From assembly GCA_007922305.1 (NCBI GenBank), contig ML677326.1, positions 52,650,453 to 52,714,452 of the forward strand: DNA of 64,000 bases, given 5' to 3'. Position 1 is the first letter of the stretch; each line of letters starts with the position of its first letter. The notes beneath the pieces were generated by a model, which saw only the letters and a list, made by a program, of their open reading frames with translations, was not told the origin of the DNA and searched no databases. This stretch comes from Dermatemys mawii (taxonomy: Eukaryota; Chordata; Testudines; Dermatemydidae). A program made the position numbers and the translations under genes. Below, one piece after another: positions 12,511 through 23,519 of the stretch.

Positions 12511-12511
12511 C
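12404..12511. repeat. TCTA tetranucleotide microsatellite with assembly gap
   Basis: A pure TCTA/CTAT array follows a short TG run. Ten Ns at 12450-12459 interrupt it, so the true array length is unknown. The reading frames through it (poly 'SIYL') are artefacts of the repeat. Confidence 0.98.
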
Positions 12512-13212
12512 TGTACACACACAGAGAACATGAAAAGATGGGGGTTGCCATACCAGGTCTAAGACACTGATCAATTAAGGTGAGCTCTTATCAGCAGGAG
12601 GAAAAAGAGGTTTTCTAGTGATAATCAGGATGGCCCATTTCAAATAGTTGACAAGAAGGTGTGAGTAAAAAGTAGGGGAAACTTAGCATGGGGAAGTAGA
12701 TTTCAGTTTGTGTGATGACCCAACCATTCCCAGTCTTTATTCAAGCCTAATTTGATGGTATCCAGTTTGCAAATTAATTCCAGTTCAACAGTTTCTCGTT
12801 GGAGTCTGTTTTTGAATTTTTTGTTGTTGAAGAATTGCCACTTTTATGTCTGTTACTGAGTGACCATAGAGATTGAAGTGTTCTGCTACTGGTTTTGAAT
12901 GTTGTTATTCCTGATGTCAGATTTGTGTCCATTTATTCTTTTGCACAGAGACTATCCAGTCTGGCCAATGTATATGGCAGAGAGGCATTGCTGGCACACA
13001 ATGGCATATATCACATTGATAGATGTGCAGGTGAATGAGCCCCTGATGACTAGGCTGATGTGATTAGGTCCTGCGATGGTGTCACTTGACTAGATATGTG
13101 GACAGAATGGCACTGGGATTTGTTGCAAGGAGAGGTTCCTGGGTTAGTGTTTTTGTTGTGTGGCATGTGGTTGCTTGTGAGTATTTGCCTCAGGTTGGGG
13201 GACTGTCTGTAA

Positions 13213-13447
13213 GCAAGGTACCAGAAACCTATTGACAGCTATACTTACCTACATGCCTCCAGCTTCCATCCAGGACACATCACATGATCCATTGTCTACA
13301 GCCAAGCTCTAAGATCCAATCGCATTTGCTCCAATCCTTCAGACAAACACCTACAAGATCTCTATCAAGAGTTCTTACAACTATAATACCCACCTGCTGA
13401 AGTGAAGAAACAGATTGACAGAGCCAAAATAGTACTCAGAAGTCTTT
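13213..13447 (+). mobile_element. Penelope-like element, inverted 5' segment
   Basis: On the plus strand this reads as the late reverse-transcriptase region of the same Penelope family: 'SYTYLHASSFHPGHIT', then 'SIVYSQALRSNRICSNPSD', then 'PPAEVKKQIDRAKIVLRS', with two in-frame stops. It abuts the minus-strand 3' half head-to-head at about 13212. Roughly 50 codons expected between 'VLRS' and the start of the 3' half are absent. Confidence 0.7.
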
Positions 13448-15841
13448 GCTGGACTCCTAATTAATTTAAAATGGAGAATCTGTAGTTGCCAATCAGTTGG
13501 TGAATATGGAAAGGGAAGGAATCCTGTGTCAATTTAAATTTGCTGCAGAAACAACTTTTTATGTCCCTTATTTTAGGTCTTTGTAAAACATTGTGTCCCA
13601 CTTTTGGACACTGTCAAGCTGAGAGGTATGGTTCAGAGTTTAAATGAAAGTAGGCTAGATCCATTGGAATTAAACTTAGACCCTGAACTTTTTTTGATCA
13701 TTCTTCTATCTCTCTTTACAGTTTATTAGCACACCTCCTTCCTGTTAATTTCTGAACTGAAATGAGTTTTAATGCTGCAGCTTGTGGCACTTCCTATAAC
13801 TCCAGAATGTGTTTTTCTCATGATGAAGAAATACATGCTTACACACCTACAGTCTATCAAAGACTACTCTGTTTTCCATCACTGGTCTATATTTATGGTG
13901 TAGCAGATTGTCCTTCTGCTTTATGCATAGAGTACATTGCTCTTAGTCAGTGTTTGCCTTCCTTTTATCATAAATTCCAATCCCCACAGAGTAGGAAGAT
14001 ATTTGTTCACATTACCTGCATTTTGAAGTGGGAACATGAAGTTCAGATTTTGAAAGATGTTTAAAATGAAAACTCAGAATTATTGTTGGGAAAAGGAATT
14101 CAAACTCTGTGAAACACTGACATGAAACATTGCACTCATTGTTATGGGATAAGGTCACTAGTTCAAATAGCATCTATATTACAGACAGTTCTTAAAGTGA
14201 AATTGAAGAAGTGTTGAGAATATATATATATATAATATATATATAAAAGGGCCTCTTTTATAAGCGCAGTTATATGGTGCCAAGTATGGTGGGTTTGTGG
14301 CAAGGGGGATGGAGGAGATAATGATTCATAGTGCAACCTAATCACAGCATGCGTTAATGGCTGAAAGAAAAATGGACTAATATTAGATGTAATTGGCTAT
14401 ACCTTTTCACTTCTCTATTTTATAAGGATTTTTATATCATAGAAGGAAGGATAGTAATGAGGATTTTTTTCTTGAAAAATGGGAGCTGCCAGTAGAGCAT
14501 TCTGATCAAGAGCATAGGGATTTGCTGTTTGTCCATCCATGGATCCAACTGTCCACATATAGACAAATACATATATGTGTCACAGTCAAAGGAACCCTGT
14601 AGCGGCAGAATTTTAAAGAACACTGAAGTAGTTAAGCTACAGTCTTGATTTAGCCTCATCCTAGAAGGATCTCATTCACTTAATTGCTTAATTGTCTTTT
14701 CTGCTGAAGGATCCCAATGTTTAGACCAGCAGAGAAGAACTCTAGGTTCTTATGAATATTATTTGAACTCTTGAACACACTGCACTCATAAACGTCAGCG
14801 GAGCTATTTGTTTATTTAAATTTAAGCATGTGCTTAGTTGCTTTGCTGGATTAGAGCATTAATTTAACATGACTGTTTCAGTATATGTCTGTCAAGAACA
14901 CTTCTGACACAAATAGTGTCAAAGCTAAGTAATTATCTTTCTCCTAGGTATTTTACTTTATAAGATCACACAATAAAAAACTGCACATTTTTATAATACA
15001 CCAGTTATAAAATAAGCCAATAGAAGTAAGAAAATTGTCCCTGATTCTTTTCTAACACTGTCATAAAACTCAGACTGAACTCTGCTGATGTTTCAGAAAA
15101 ACAGTGAAGTTACAGCTTTGTAAAACTGCCCTCTGGTTAGTCCCTATTTAGTCTGTTTTGTTATATCTTGGTATTGCAGCATGAATGGGTTTGAGAAAGA
15201 AAGTCGTTTTATACATATCACACATGATCTGCTCATGCCACTGAATTTAAGTAGTATAGAAAGCAGTGTACTTTGTTAGAAAAGATGTGACTGATGGGAG
15301 CTAATATATTGTTAGTAAGTGAGGTAAAGAAAAAAGAGGAGAAAGCAAATGTAGACAATAAGGAGAGAGGGGAGAAATAGCGGGAAGGAAAGCAGATGTG
15401 TCTGAAAATACAATGGTAAATGAATCACAGAGTCTCCAGTATGTTAAATCACAATAACCTTTGTCTCAGTAATGTTAAAGGCCACAAAGCTAGTACATTC
15501 AGAGATAAGACTGAGGTTTAGCTTTTTAACTCATCCCACTCCTTCTGAGAACATTGAGTGATGTCTTATACTGTGTTAAATGTTATGATACCAGGCTCAA
15601 ATATCTTATCGAAATTAGATGCTTTTTCACTTGTAATTTTCTTTTCCCTGTTATTATTGTCATAAAGAAAGAATTAATGATCTCACATCTCAAATGCTGT
15701 TCTCAAATGATTCCTTAAATTTTTTATTTTAATATTGTTTCATGAGGCTTCAGTTCCAAAGCTGCACTTTTTTATTGAATGAATGACCTCATCTGGTGGT
15801 CAGGGTACTAGCATAGACCTGAGTCATTTAAATCAGCTTCT
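13448..15841. other. No gene; AT-rich, short TA repeat
   Basis: Contains an alternating TA tract at about 14219-14246. The 100-codon frame at 13762-14064 has no recognisable domain and no composition signal of coding. The rest is unassigned. Confidence 0.45.
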
Positions 15842-16932
15842 TTACCAAATGACTGGACGATAGCTAATATGACACCAATTTTTAAAAAGGGCTCCAGAGG
15901 TGATCCCTGCAATTATAGATCAGTAAGCTTGACTGCAGTACTGGGCAAATTTCTTGAAACTACAGTAAAGAACAAAATTATCAGACACATAGATGAACAT
16001 AATTTGTTGAGGAAGAGACAACGTGGCTTTTGTAAACGAGATCATGCCTCAATCTACTAGAATTCTCTGAGTGGAGCAACAAGCATATGGTCAAGAGGGA
16101 TCCAGTGGATATAGTGTACTTAAATTTTCAGAAAGTGTTTATCAAAGTCCCTCATAAAAGGATCTTAAGCAAAGTAAGAAAGAAGGTCCTCTCATGGATT
16201 GGTAACAAGCTAAAGGATAGGAAACAAAGGATGGGAATAAATGATCAGCTTTCAGAATGGAGAGAGGTAAATAGTGGTGTCCCCCAGGGGTCTTTACCAG
16301 GCCCGGTCCTTTTCAACATATTCATAATAATCTGAAAAAGGCAGTAAACAGTGAGATGGCAAAATTTGCAGGTGATACAAAGCTACTCATGATATTCAAG
16401 TCCCAGGCAGACTCTGAAGAGCTACAAATGGATTTCTCAAAACTGGGCAACTAAATGGCAGATGAAATTCAATATTGATAAATGCTAAGTAATGCACATT
16501 GGAAACATTATCCCAATTATACATATAAAATGATGGCATCTAAATTAGCTGTTACTATTGAAGATCTTGGAGTCACTGGGGATAGTTCCCTGAAAACATC
16601 CAGTCAATGTGCAGCGGCAGTCAAAAAAGTTAACAGAATGTTGGTAATCATTAAGAAAGGGATAGATAATAAAACAGAAAATATCATATTGCCTCTATAT
16701 AAATCCATGGTACGCCCACATTTTGAATACTGTGTGCAGTTGAGGTCACCCCATCTCAAAAAAGAAATATTGGATTTGGAAAAGGTTCAGAAAAGGCAAC
16801 AAAAATTATTAGGGGTATGGAAAAGCTTCCATAAGAAGAGAGATTAAAAAGACTGGGACTCCACAGCTTGGAAAATGGGCTACTAAGCGGGGGAGAGGAG
16901 GCGGGGAGTAGAGATATGATAGAGATCTCTAA
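15842..16932 (+). mobile_element. CR1 LINE, reverse-transcriptase part (left half)
   Basis: 5'-truncated CR1. The frame at 15869 opens with the RT block 'MTPIFKKGSRGDPCNYRSVSL'. The next frame (16087-16335) carries '[19 protein letters not shown]', where the usual catalytic Asp of 'AFDKVPH' is Ile, then '[17 protein letters not shown]'. The 'FADD' motif reads 'FAGD' near 16359. The frame at 16482-16847 gives the thumb and C-terminal side ('YKSMVRPHFEYCVQ'). It is catalytically dead. It stops at 16932 where a Harbinger element begins, and its 3' UTR resumes at 22575. Confidence 0.9.
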
Positions 16933-18193
16933 GGCCTGGTCTACAATACGACTTAAGGTCGACTTTAGTGCTGTTAAGTTGACCTAAACCTGCACCCGTC
17001 CTCACATGGCAGCCGTTTAAATCGATTTAAAGGGACCTTAAAATCGATTTTCTATACTCCTCCCTGATGAGAGGACTAGCACTGAAATCGACCTCTCTGG
17101 GTTGACTGTAGCTTAGTGAGGACACATGTAGACTTTATTGGCCTCCAGGAGCTGTCCCACAGTGCTCCATTGTGACCGCTCTGGACAGCAGTCATAATGC
17201 TCCACTGTGACCGCTCTAGACAGCAGTCTCAGCTTGCTGCTCTAGCCAGGTAGACAGGAAAAGCCCCGGGAACATTTGAATTTCATTTCCTGTTTGGCCA
17301 GCGTGGCAAGCTCACCTGCACAGGACACTCACCATGCAGAGCTCCTCAGCACAAGGCACCATGCAGACCTGATCAGCACAGGAGACCAACCAGCGCAAAA
17401 CAGCTCCAGCATGGTCTACACAGGTGTTGGATCTCATAGCTATCTGGGGAGAGGAATCCGTGATGGCAGAACTCCGTAACAACAAACAGAATGCCAACAC
17501 GTTTGCCAGAGTTTCCAAGGCCATGCTGGATAGGGGCCACAGCAGGGAGGCACAGCAATGCTGCGTGAAAATTAAGCAGCTGAGGCAAGCGTTCCAGAAA
17601 GCAAAAGAGGCAAATGGACGCTCTGGGGCACCGCCGCGGACATGCAAATTTTACAATGAACTGAATCAAATACTGCGGGGGGGGGGCACCACCATTGCAC
17701 CGGTGTCGGTGGACTCCTCTGATGGGGTAATCTTGAGGCAGGATGATTCAGATGATGATGAAGCTGATGAGGAAGATGATACCACGCAGCAGCAGGCAAG
17801 CGGAGAGACTCTGTTCCCAGACAGCTAGGAACTGTTTATCACCCTGGATCTAATACCCTCAGAACCCTCCCAAGGCAGTAGCCCAGATGGGGAAGTCAGT
17901 GAAGGTACTTCTGGTGAGTGTCCCTTTAGGGATAAGATAAGGCATGATTTAAAAGGAAGCGTTTATTAATGATTAACTTGGAATGCATGCATGGCTAGAA
18001 CAGCTACTGGAAAAGTCTGTCAGTATATTCAGGTATGGAGTGATAATCCTCCAGGGAAATTTCCATGAAGCTGTCCTGTGCAGACAGCATTGAACCTTTT
18101 GCAGAAGGTTTCTGGGGAGAGCAGCCTTATTTCATCCTCCATAGTAGCAGACTTTGCCACACCACCCTGGGATCAGGTATTCTGGGTCCATTG

Positions 18194-19634
18194 TGTAACC
18201 CTTCTGCCCATCAGAGTTGGCAGCAACAAGGGCCGGGTTCAGTATCCAGGGGTTCCATTCCAATAGCACAATACAAAAACCGGCTCGAGCCCCCACCCAG
18301 TGACCTGGGACAACCATATACCACCCCTCTGGGCGTCTGTAAGAGACAATACTTCCCCTCTCGCAAGCACAGAGTCTGAGTGTACCAAAGCCTTTTAATA
18401 ACAGGGAGAAACTATGTGGCATTATATTGGGGAAACACCACAAACAAGGTTAATAAACCAGACCATGAACCAGAAGCCCCCCTCCCAGCAAATAGGCCGT
18501 GGCCTTCCCTTTGGCTCTTGAGTTCCACCACCCCAAAAAGTCACTCAATAGTCCCAAAAGTCCAACAGCCCAAGAGTCTCTGTCCTTGGTCCGTGCAGAG
18601 TTCAAAAGTCAATTGGCAGAGTCTTACCTCCAGCCTGGGTGGAGATGGAGGGTAGGGCACGGGGCACCTTACGTGGTCCGAGGCCGACTGCGCCGCCTCT
18701 CCGTGAGGTTCCACTGCAGCTCTCACCGCAATCGGCTCTGCTCCGCTCCACTGGCTGTCCTACGAACCGCTCTGCCCGTTGATCGGCTAGCTGCTCTGCT
18801 AGCCGACACACAGACAGCTCTGCTGCACTGGTCACTCTGCCCGCAGCACCCACGCCTCTGCTAGGTGACAGACAGACAGCTCTGCCGCGCCGGTCACTCT
18901 GCCCGCAGCACCAACGCCTCCGCTAGTCGACAGACAGCTCTGCTGCACCAGTCACTCCGCTAGCCGTCCTGCTAGCTGACACACAGACTGCTCTGCTGCA
19001 CCAGCCACTCTGCACTTTTTCCAGGTCCCCCCTACTTAAGACAGTGCTCAGTGATTTCTTTAGCTCTTAGGTGATTTCAGCTCTTAAGTGATTTCAGCTC
19101 ACAGTAGGGGAGCCTTAGTGCAGGTGCATCAGTGAGCACAAAGCAGTTGTCAGCTCAGCAGCCTGGAACCAGGCTCCTAATGGAAGCAAAATTCAATTCT
19201 GACATTCCACAGTGGAGAGAGGCAGGGTGCAATAGACCTGGGAGGCCCTCAGACAGAGCCCTCACCAAAAGGTATAGGTCTGTCCATCACCTCTCTCAAT
19301 CTCACAGTGTTCTGAAAACGCATGGCCCTTGCCCAGTGAGTGCTACCTAGATGATGGCGAGTCTCTCCATCATAACACGGGCCAAGTACATGTCCATAGT
19401 CCTTCATTCACATAATCACAGTAACATCACTTTATCATTCCTGCCCCAATAACATAGAAACTGGGGCTCCCTCATCAGCCGAAGTGGCCATGTGGGCTGC
19501 TGTGGGCTCAGGCTAGGCGCAGTGGGTGTGTCTATGCAAATTGTTAGCCCCAGACTTATTTTGCAAGGCTCACTGCAATTCCCATAGTTCGCCACCAGAT
19601 GTCAGAATATATCTCATTCCTGACACTGCTTACA
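18194..19634. mobile_element. Solo-LTR-like insertion in the Myb-like gene intron
   Basis: Starts 'tgtaaccc' and ends 'cttaca', giving the TG...CA ends typical of LTRs. It is flanked by a 4-bp direct repeat, attg, at 18190-18193 and 19635-19638. On either side the Harbinger intron sequence continues. No gag, pol or env-like frame is present, so it is either a solo LTR or a short non-autonomous LTR element. Orientation was not settled. Internal tandem repeats lie at 18805-19013. Confidence 0.7.
18805..19013. repeat. Tandem repeat inside the LTR, unit about 62 bp
   Basis: Units start at 18805, 18867, 18929 and 18978, with spacings of 62, 62 and 49 bp and a partial last unit. Each begins with 'gacacacag' or 'gacagacag' and includes 'ctctgctgcac' or a variant and 'cactctgc' or 'cactccgc'. 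It is GC-rich relative to the window. Confidence 0.85.
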
Positions 19635-20060
19635 ATTGCATAACACAGCATGGCAGCATAAGCTCCTAGCTGTTGCTTTGATTCCAGCAACATCCATTCT
19701 TTATCTCTCTGTGTAATCCTCAGCAGAGTGATATCATTCACGGTAGCCTGTTTGAAATAGGGGACAGTCATTTTCGGACGTTCCCACTGGGCTGCTCATA
19801 TATCTGACTGTGAAGGAATCCTCCCCACAGTATCCCAAGGGGCATGTGTGTGTTTGTGGCGGGGAAAGAAACCTCCATGAGAGCAGCGGGGCTGCTTGTG
19901 TTGCAGCAGCAGGAAGCCACATGGTATGGGGGGGTGTGGTTACTGTGGGAAAGGAGAGCACTGCTGTAAAGAATGTGCCTTACCATGGCCTCCTGCATGG
20001 TGGTTTCTGTTGCCTGGCCCTGGGAGAGGGTGTCTGATGTGATGTCTGTACAGGAAAGCT

Positions 20061-20107
20061 AAAGGCACTCAATTTAAAGGCACTCAATTTAAAGGCACTC
20101 AATTTAA
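20061..20107. repeat. Three tandem copies of a 16-bp unit
   Basis: The unit 'aaaggcactcaattt' recurs three times without interruption. It lies in the Myb-like gene intron about 130 bp upstream of exon 2. Confidence 0.9.
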
Positions 20108-20926
20108 GGTGCAAAATGCAACCTTGTACAGAAAGCATATGCACTCTGTGAATACTTTGTTTCATTGTGAAAGACTGTTCCCATTGTGCTGGAGAATGTA
20201 TCTATCTTATAACCGTTTTCCTTCTTTCCTCCTACAGCCAGCTTGGTCCTCCCCCCACTAGCATGCCCTTTGCAGAGGCTACCACAGATAAGAAGGAGAA
20301 GGAAGTGCACAAGAGAAGATTTGTTTGCCGAGCGTATGCATTTTTCCTGCAGTGAGGCAGCTCGAAACCACGTATGGAGACAAAAATTTTTAGAGTCCCA
20401 GAGCACATGGGGGCAAAGCCTTTTAGAGTCCAGGGCAGCAGTAGCAGCACGGGAGGAGAGATGGCAGGAGCGGGAAGAAAGGAGGATGGATGCAATGCTG
20501 CGGATAATGGAGGATCAGAGTGACATGCTCCGGAGTCTGGTGGAGCTTCAGCAGGACCAAAGATCACCCCTGCAGCCCCTGTGTAACGACCTCTTCTCCT
20601 CCCCAAGTTCCATTGCCTCCCCACCCAGATGCGGGGTGAGAACGCGGGTGGGGAGACTCCAGGAACCGACCCACTCTACCCCACAATACAACACAAGCAG
20701 CAGGTGGCTTAGTTTATCAGAAAAGTTTTAAAAATGTGCTGTGTCTTTGTCCCCCGCTCCACCCATCCACCACACTGACTGGTTTTCCTCCTCACCCACC
20801 CCTTCTGGGCTACCTTGCCAGTCTTCCCCTTTGTTTGTGAAGAATCATTAAAGAATGCATGCATTTTAAAGAGAATTTATTTACTCTTCAAATGTGGGGG
20901 AGGGGATAAAGAGGGTGGGAGGCTTA

Positions 20927-22249
20927 TCACTGAGCAGAGTAAAGGAGCAGGTTTTCAACAGCATTTTGGCCAGTCACAAAACTGTTTTTCAAGGCTTCTC
21001 TGAGGCGCAGTGCTTCCTGGTGCGTTCTTGTACTTGCCCTGGTGTCTGGCTGCTCTTACGTAGCGGACAGGACATTTGCCTCTGCCTCCCACCCCGCCAT
21101 AAATGTCTCCCCCTTGCTCTCACAGAGATTGTGGAGCACACAGCAAGCAGCAATAACAATGGGCACATTTCTTTCGCTGAGGTCTGAGCGAGTAAGTAGC
21201 GTTCTCCACCTCGCTTTAAGACAGCCAAATGCGCACTCCACAACCATTCTGCACTTGCTCAGCCTATAGTTGAACAGCTCCTGACTCCTGTCCAGGGATC
21301 CCGTGTATGGCTTCATAAGACAGGGCATTAAGGGGTAGGCTGGGTCCCCAAGGATAACGATCAGCATTTCAACACCCCCCACAGTAATTTTCTGGTCTGG
21401 GAAGAAAGTCCCTTGCGTCAGCTGTCTATACAGCCTAGAGTTCCTGAACACATGAGCATCATGAACCTTTCCCGGCCATCCCACGTAGATGTCGTTGAAA
21501 CGTCCCTTGTGGTCAACCAGTGCTTGCATGACCATTGGACAATACCCCTTGTGGTTTCTGTACTCTGCACCCTCGTTGTCTGGTGCCAAGATAGGGATAT
21601 GAGTGCCATCTATAGCCCCCCCACAGTTAGGGAATCCCAGCACGGCAAAGCCATCTACTATAGCCTGCATGTTTCGCAGACACACAACCCTGGATAGCAG
21701 CAGATCAATGATTACCCTGGTTACTTGCATCACAGCAGCCCCCACTGTGGATTTACCCACTCCAAATTGATTCGCGACTGACCGGTAGCTGTTTGGCTTT
21801 GCAAGCTTCCAGAGGGCTATCGCCACTCGCTTCTGAACTGTGAGGGCTGCTCTCATTTTGGTATTCTTGCACTGGAGGGCAGGGGAAAGCAAGTCACAAA
21901 GTTCCATGAACGTGCCCTTTCTCATGAGAAAGTTTCTGAGCTACTGTGAGTCATCCCAGACCCGCAGCACTATGCGATCCCACCAGTCAGTGCTTGTTTC
22001 CCTGGCCCAGATTCGGTGTTCCAGAGCATGAGCCTGCCCCATTGCCACCAAAATTGCCAGGTTGTCAGACCCCTTACTTTCAAAAACATCAGTGTCCATG
22101 TCCATGTCCTCATCACTGTCGTCATTCTCCTGATAGCGCAGTCGTCTCCCAATTGCCTTCTTGTGTATACGATGCAGCATAAAGTCCACAACAATGCGCG
22201 AGGTATTCACAACAGCCATTACTGCAGCGGTTACCTGAGCAGGCTCCAT
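20927..22249 (-). pseudogene. Harbinger DDE transposase (HARBI1-like), two nonsense codons
   Basis: Frame of 440 codons starting at Met 22249 ('MEPAQVTAAVMAV') and ending at TGA 20929-20927. An acidic stretch is at about residues 55-66. The DDE_Tnp_4 catalytic domain shows all three acidic residues: D214 in 'GAIDGTHI', D302 in 'GDPAYP', and E338 in 'VVECAFG', giving D(35)E spacing. 'VGWPGKVHDAHVF' lies between the first two. A TAG at 21943-21941 (residue 103) replaces what is probably Trp, and a TAA at 21058-21056 (residue 398) precedes an in-frame tail 'EQPDTRAS'. No frameshift was found. Upstream minus-strand codons to 22495 are open but are judged 5' UTR. The product would cut and join element ends in the nucleus with its Myb-like partner; this copy needs readthrough of both stops to do so. 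Confidence 0.9.
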
Positions 22250-22574
22250 GCTTGCACTGCTATGGCACCAGCGCAGGCAGCAAAAGCGCACGAAATGACT
22301 GTTTACAGTTGCTTTCACAGCGGGAGGGGCACTGCAGGGTGGGTGGGTTTGGGAACGGAGAAAGCTCAAAATGGCATCTGCTGGGACTCTGGGAACTGTG
22401 GGATAGGTACCCACAGTGCACCACTCACTATGTTGACGCTTTCCACTGTAGTGTGGATGAATGCTGCCGACTTGCTGTGTTTTGTGGGGACACACAAAAT
22501 CAGTTTGATACAGTCTGCTTTACAAAATTGACCTCAACACAATTGACATAAGTTTGTAGTGTAGACATACCCTA

Positions 22575-22994
22575 TAATCATGACTGATGTGGAGAAAGTA
22601 AATAAGGAAGTGTTATTTACTTCATCTCATAATAGAGAAGTAGGAATCACCAAATGAAATTAATAGTCAGCAGGTTTAAAACAAACAGAAGGAAATATTT
22701 TGTCACACAATGCACAATCAACCTGTGGAATTCTTTGCCAGAGGATATTGTGAAGGCCAAGATTATAACAGGGTTCAAAAAAGAACTAGATAAATTCACT
22801 GAGGATAGGTCCATCAATTACTATTAGCCATGACGAGAAGGGATGGTGTCCCTAGCCTCTGTTTGCCAGAAGCTGGGACAGGGGATGCATCACTTGATGA
22901 TTACTTGTTCTGTTCATTCCCTCTAAGGCACCCAGCATTGGCCACTGTTGGAAGACAGGATACTGGGCTAGGTGAATCTTTGGTCTGAACCAGT
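22575..22994 (+). mobile_element. CR1 LINE, 3' UTR (right half)
   Basis: Continuation of the CR1 interrupted at 16932: 'tataatcatgactgatgtgg', then 'ccagaggatattgtgaaggc', and the CR1 terminal region ending near 'ttatgttcttatg'. Same strand and next position in the element, confirming that one CR1 was split. Confidence 0.9.
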
Positions 22995-23056
22995 TTGGCC
23001 ATTTTTATGTTCTTATGAGTCCAAGTACCTGTTTTACCATTTATTTTGCATGGTAG

Positions 23057-23127
23057 GGTCTGATCCAAAGCCCATTCCAGTCAATGGAAAGATCACATTG
23101 ATTGTAACAAGTTTAGTATCAGGTCCT
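23057..23127. repeat. Palindromic MITE relic
   Basis: Starts 'gggtctgatccaaagc' and ends 'agtatcaggtcct', which pair imperfectly as inverted repeats, around a 'tcaatgg' core. One of several such ancient modules in the window. Confidence 0.5.
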
Positions 23128-23519
23128 TAATGGCCTTGCCTGTGCACTGACAATGTACCACTGAGAATTCAAAAGCCAACACAATCAATGCACTTATATC
23201 TTCTTCATAAAGTAACCTGTTTTGAAGATTTCAAATAGCAGAGCAAATAATATATAAAGCATTATTTAAAAATATATTGAATATTTTTAGGTAGGTCTAA
23301 TTAAATGTCATGCCATTTTACAGATTCATTTGAAATGAATGAACCAGAAATATTAGTTTAAAAGATCAATAGAATGAGGTTGGGATGAGAACGAGAATGT
23401 AAAATAGGATGAGGCATGAGAAAGAAAGAGGGTTTGTGGAAATGGCAGAGGTCTAAATTACCTTTTTTGTTTGTTTCAATTTGCACGAAAAAGGTTACTA
23501 GGTAGGTTACTAACAGAGT

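Larger units (their letters stand above)
12254..13212 (-). mobile_element. Penelope-like element, 3' half with GIY-YIG remnant
   Basis: Read on the minus strand from 13212 to 12254. Translation in pieces gives a 'PNLRQILTSNHMPHN' stretch, then the GIY-YIG-type nuclease region with 'AIYIGQTG' near 12976-12955 and 'KRINGHK', followed by the C-terminal region and 3' UTR. Penelope elements join a reverse transcriptase to a GIY-YIG nuclease for target-primed insertion. Stops and small indels interrupt it. The 3' end is the common reptile sequence beginning 'gcataagctttcatggg' and running through 'ttgtggcacc', reading towards 12254. A microsatellite has expanded inside the 3' UTR. Confidence 0.75.
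17334..20731 (+). pseudogene. Harbinger Myb/SANT-like DNA-binding protein, two exons, two nonsense codons
   Basis: Accessory protein of the transposon; in the superfamily the Myb-like partner binds element DNA and helps bring the transposase to the nucleus. The start at 17334 ('MQSSSAQ') matches the family start as I recall it. Exon 1 is 17334-17913 and carries the trihelix-type Myb domain at about residues 23-115 ('PAWSTQ', 'WGEES', 'CKFYNEL') and an acidic tract at about 137-149. The donor ctg|gtgagt (GT at 17914) and acceptor ctacag (AG at 20236-20237) define a phase-1 intron of 2,324 bp that keeps the frame. Exon 2 is 20238-20731: charged coiled-coil-like helix ('EERWQEREERR'), then a Ser/Pro-rich tail. 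About 357 codons. In-frame stops: TGA 17370-17372 and TAG 17826-17828. No frameshift seen. A 10-G run at 17677-17686 lies in exon 1. Confidence 0.85.
16933..22574. mobile_element. PIF/Harbinger transposon with two genes
   Basis: DNA transposon inserted in a CR1. The left end 'ggcctggtctacaatac' and the right end, read in reverse as 'gggtatgtctacactac', form imperfect terminal inverted repeats. CR1 sequence flanks both sides with 'taa' at 16930-16932 and 22575-22577, consistent with the 3-bp target duplications of this superfamily; the exact base of the right end is uncertain. Cargo is a plus-strand Myb-like gene and a minus-strand transposase, tail to tail. About 5.6 kb, of which 1.44 kb is a later LTR. 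Confidence 0.85.

Noticed and set aside
12296..12570. Overlapping frames rich in Ser-Ile-Tyr-Leu
   Set aside because: They translate the TCTA microsatellite and the N gap in all frames; not genes.
13762..14064. 100-codon plus-strand frame
   Set aside because: No recognisable motif, AT-rich context, no supporting exon structure.
14219..14246. Alternating TA tract as a possible origin or regulatory site
   Set aside because: A simple repeat is the sufficient explanation; nothing nearby suggests function.
18132..18864. Several frames of 83-121 codons on both strands
   Set aside because: They fall in the LTR-like insertion and its tandem repeats and match no retroviral protein.
22250..22495. 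N-terminal extension of the transposase frame upstream of Met 22249
   Set aside because: The sequence before 'MEPAQV' is Cys/His/Pro-rich and unlike the family; it is more likely 5' UTR and subterminal element sequence.
22016..22551. 171-codon plus-strand frame opposite the transposase N-terminus
   Set aside because: Shadow of the minus-strand transposase gene; the minus frame carries the family sequence.
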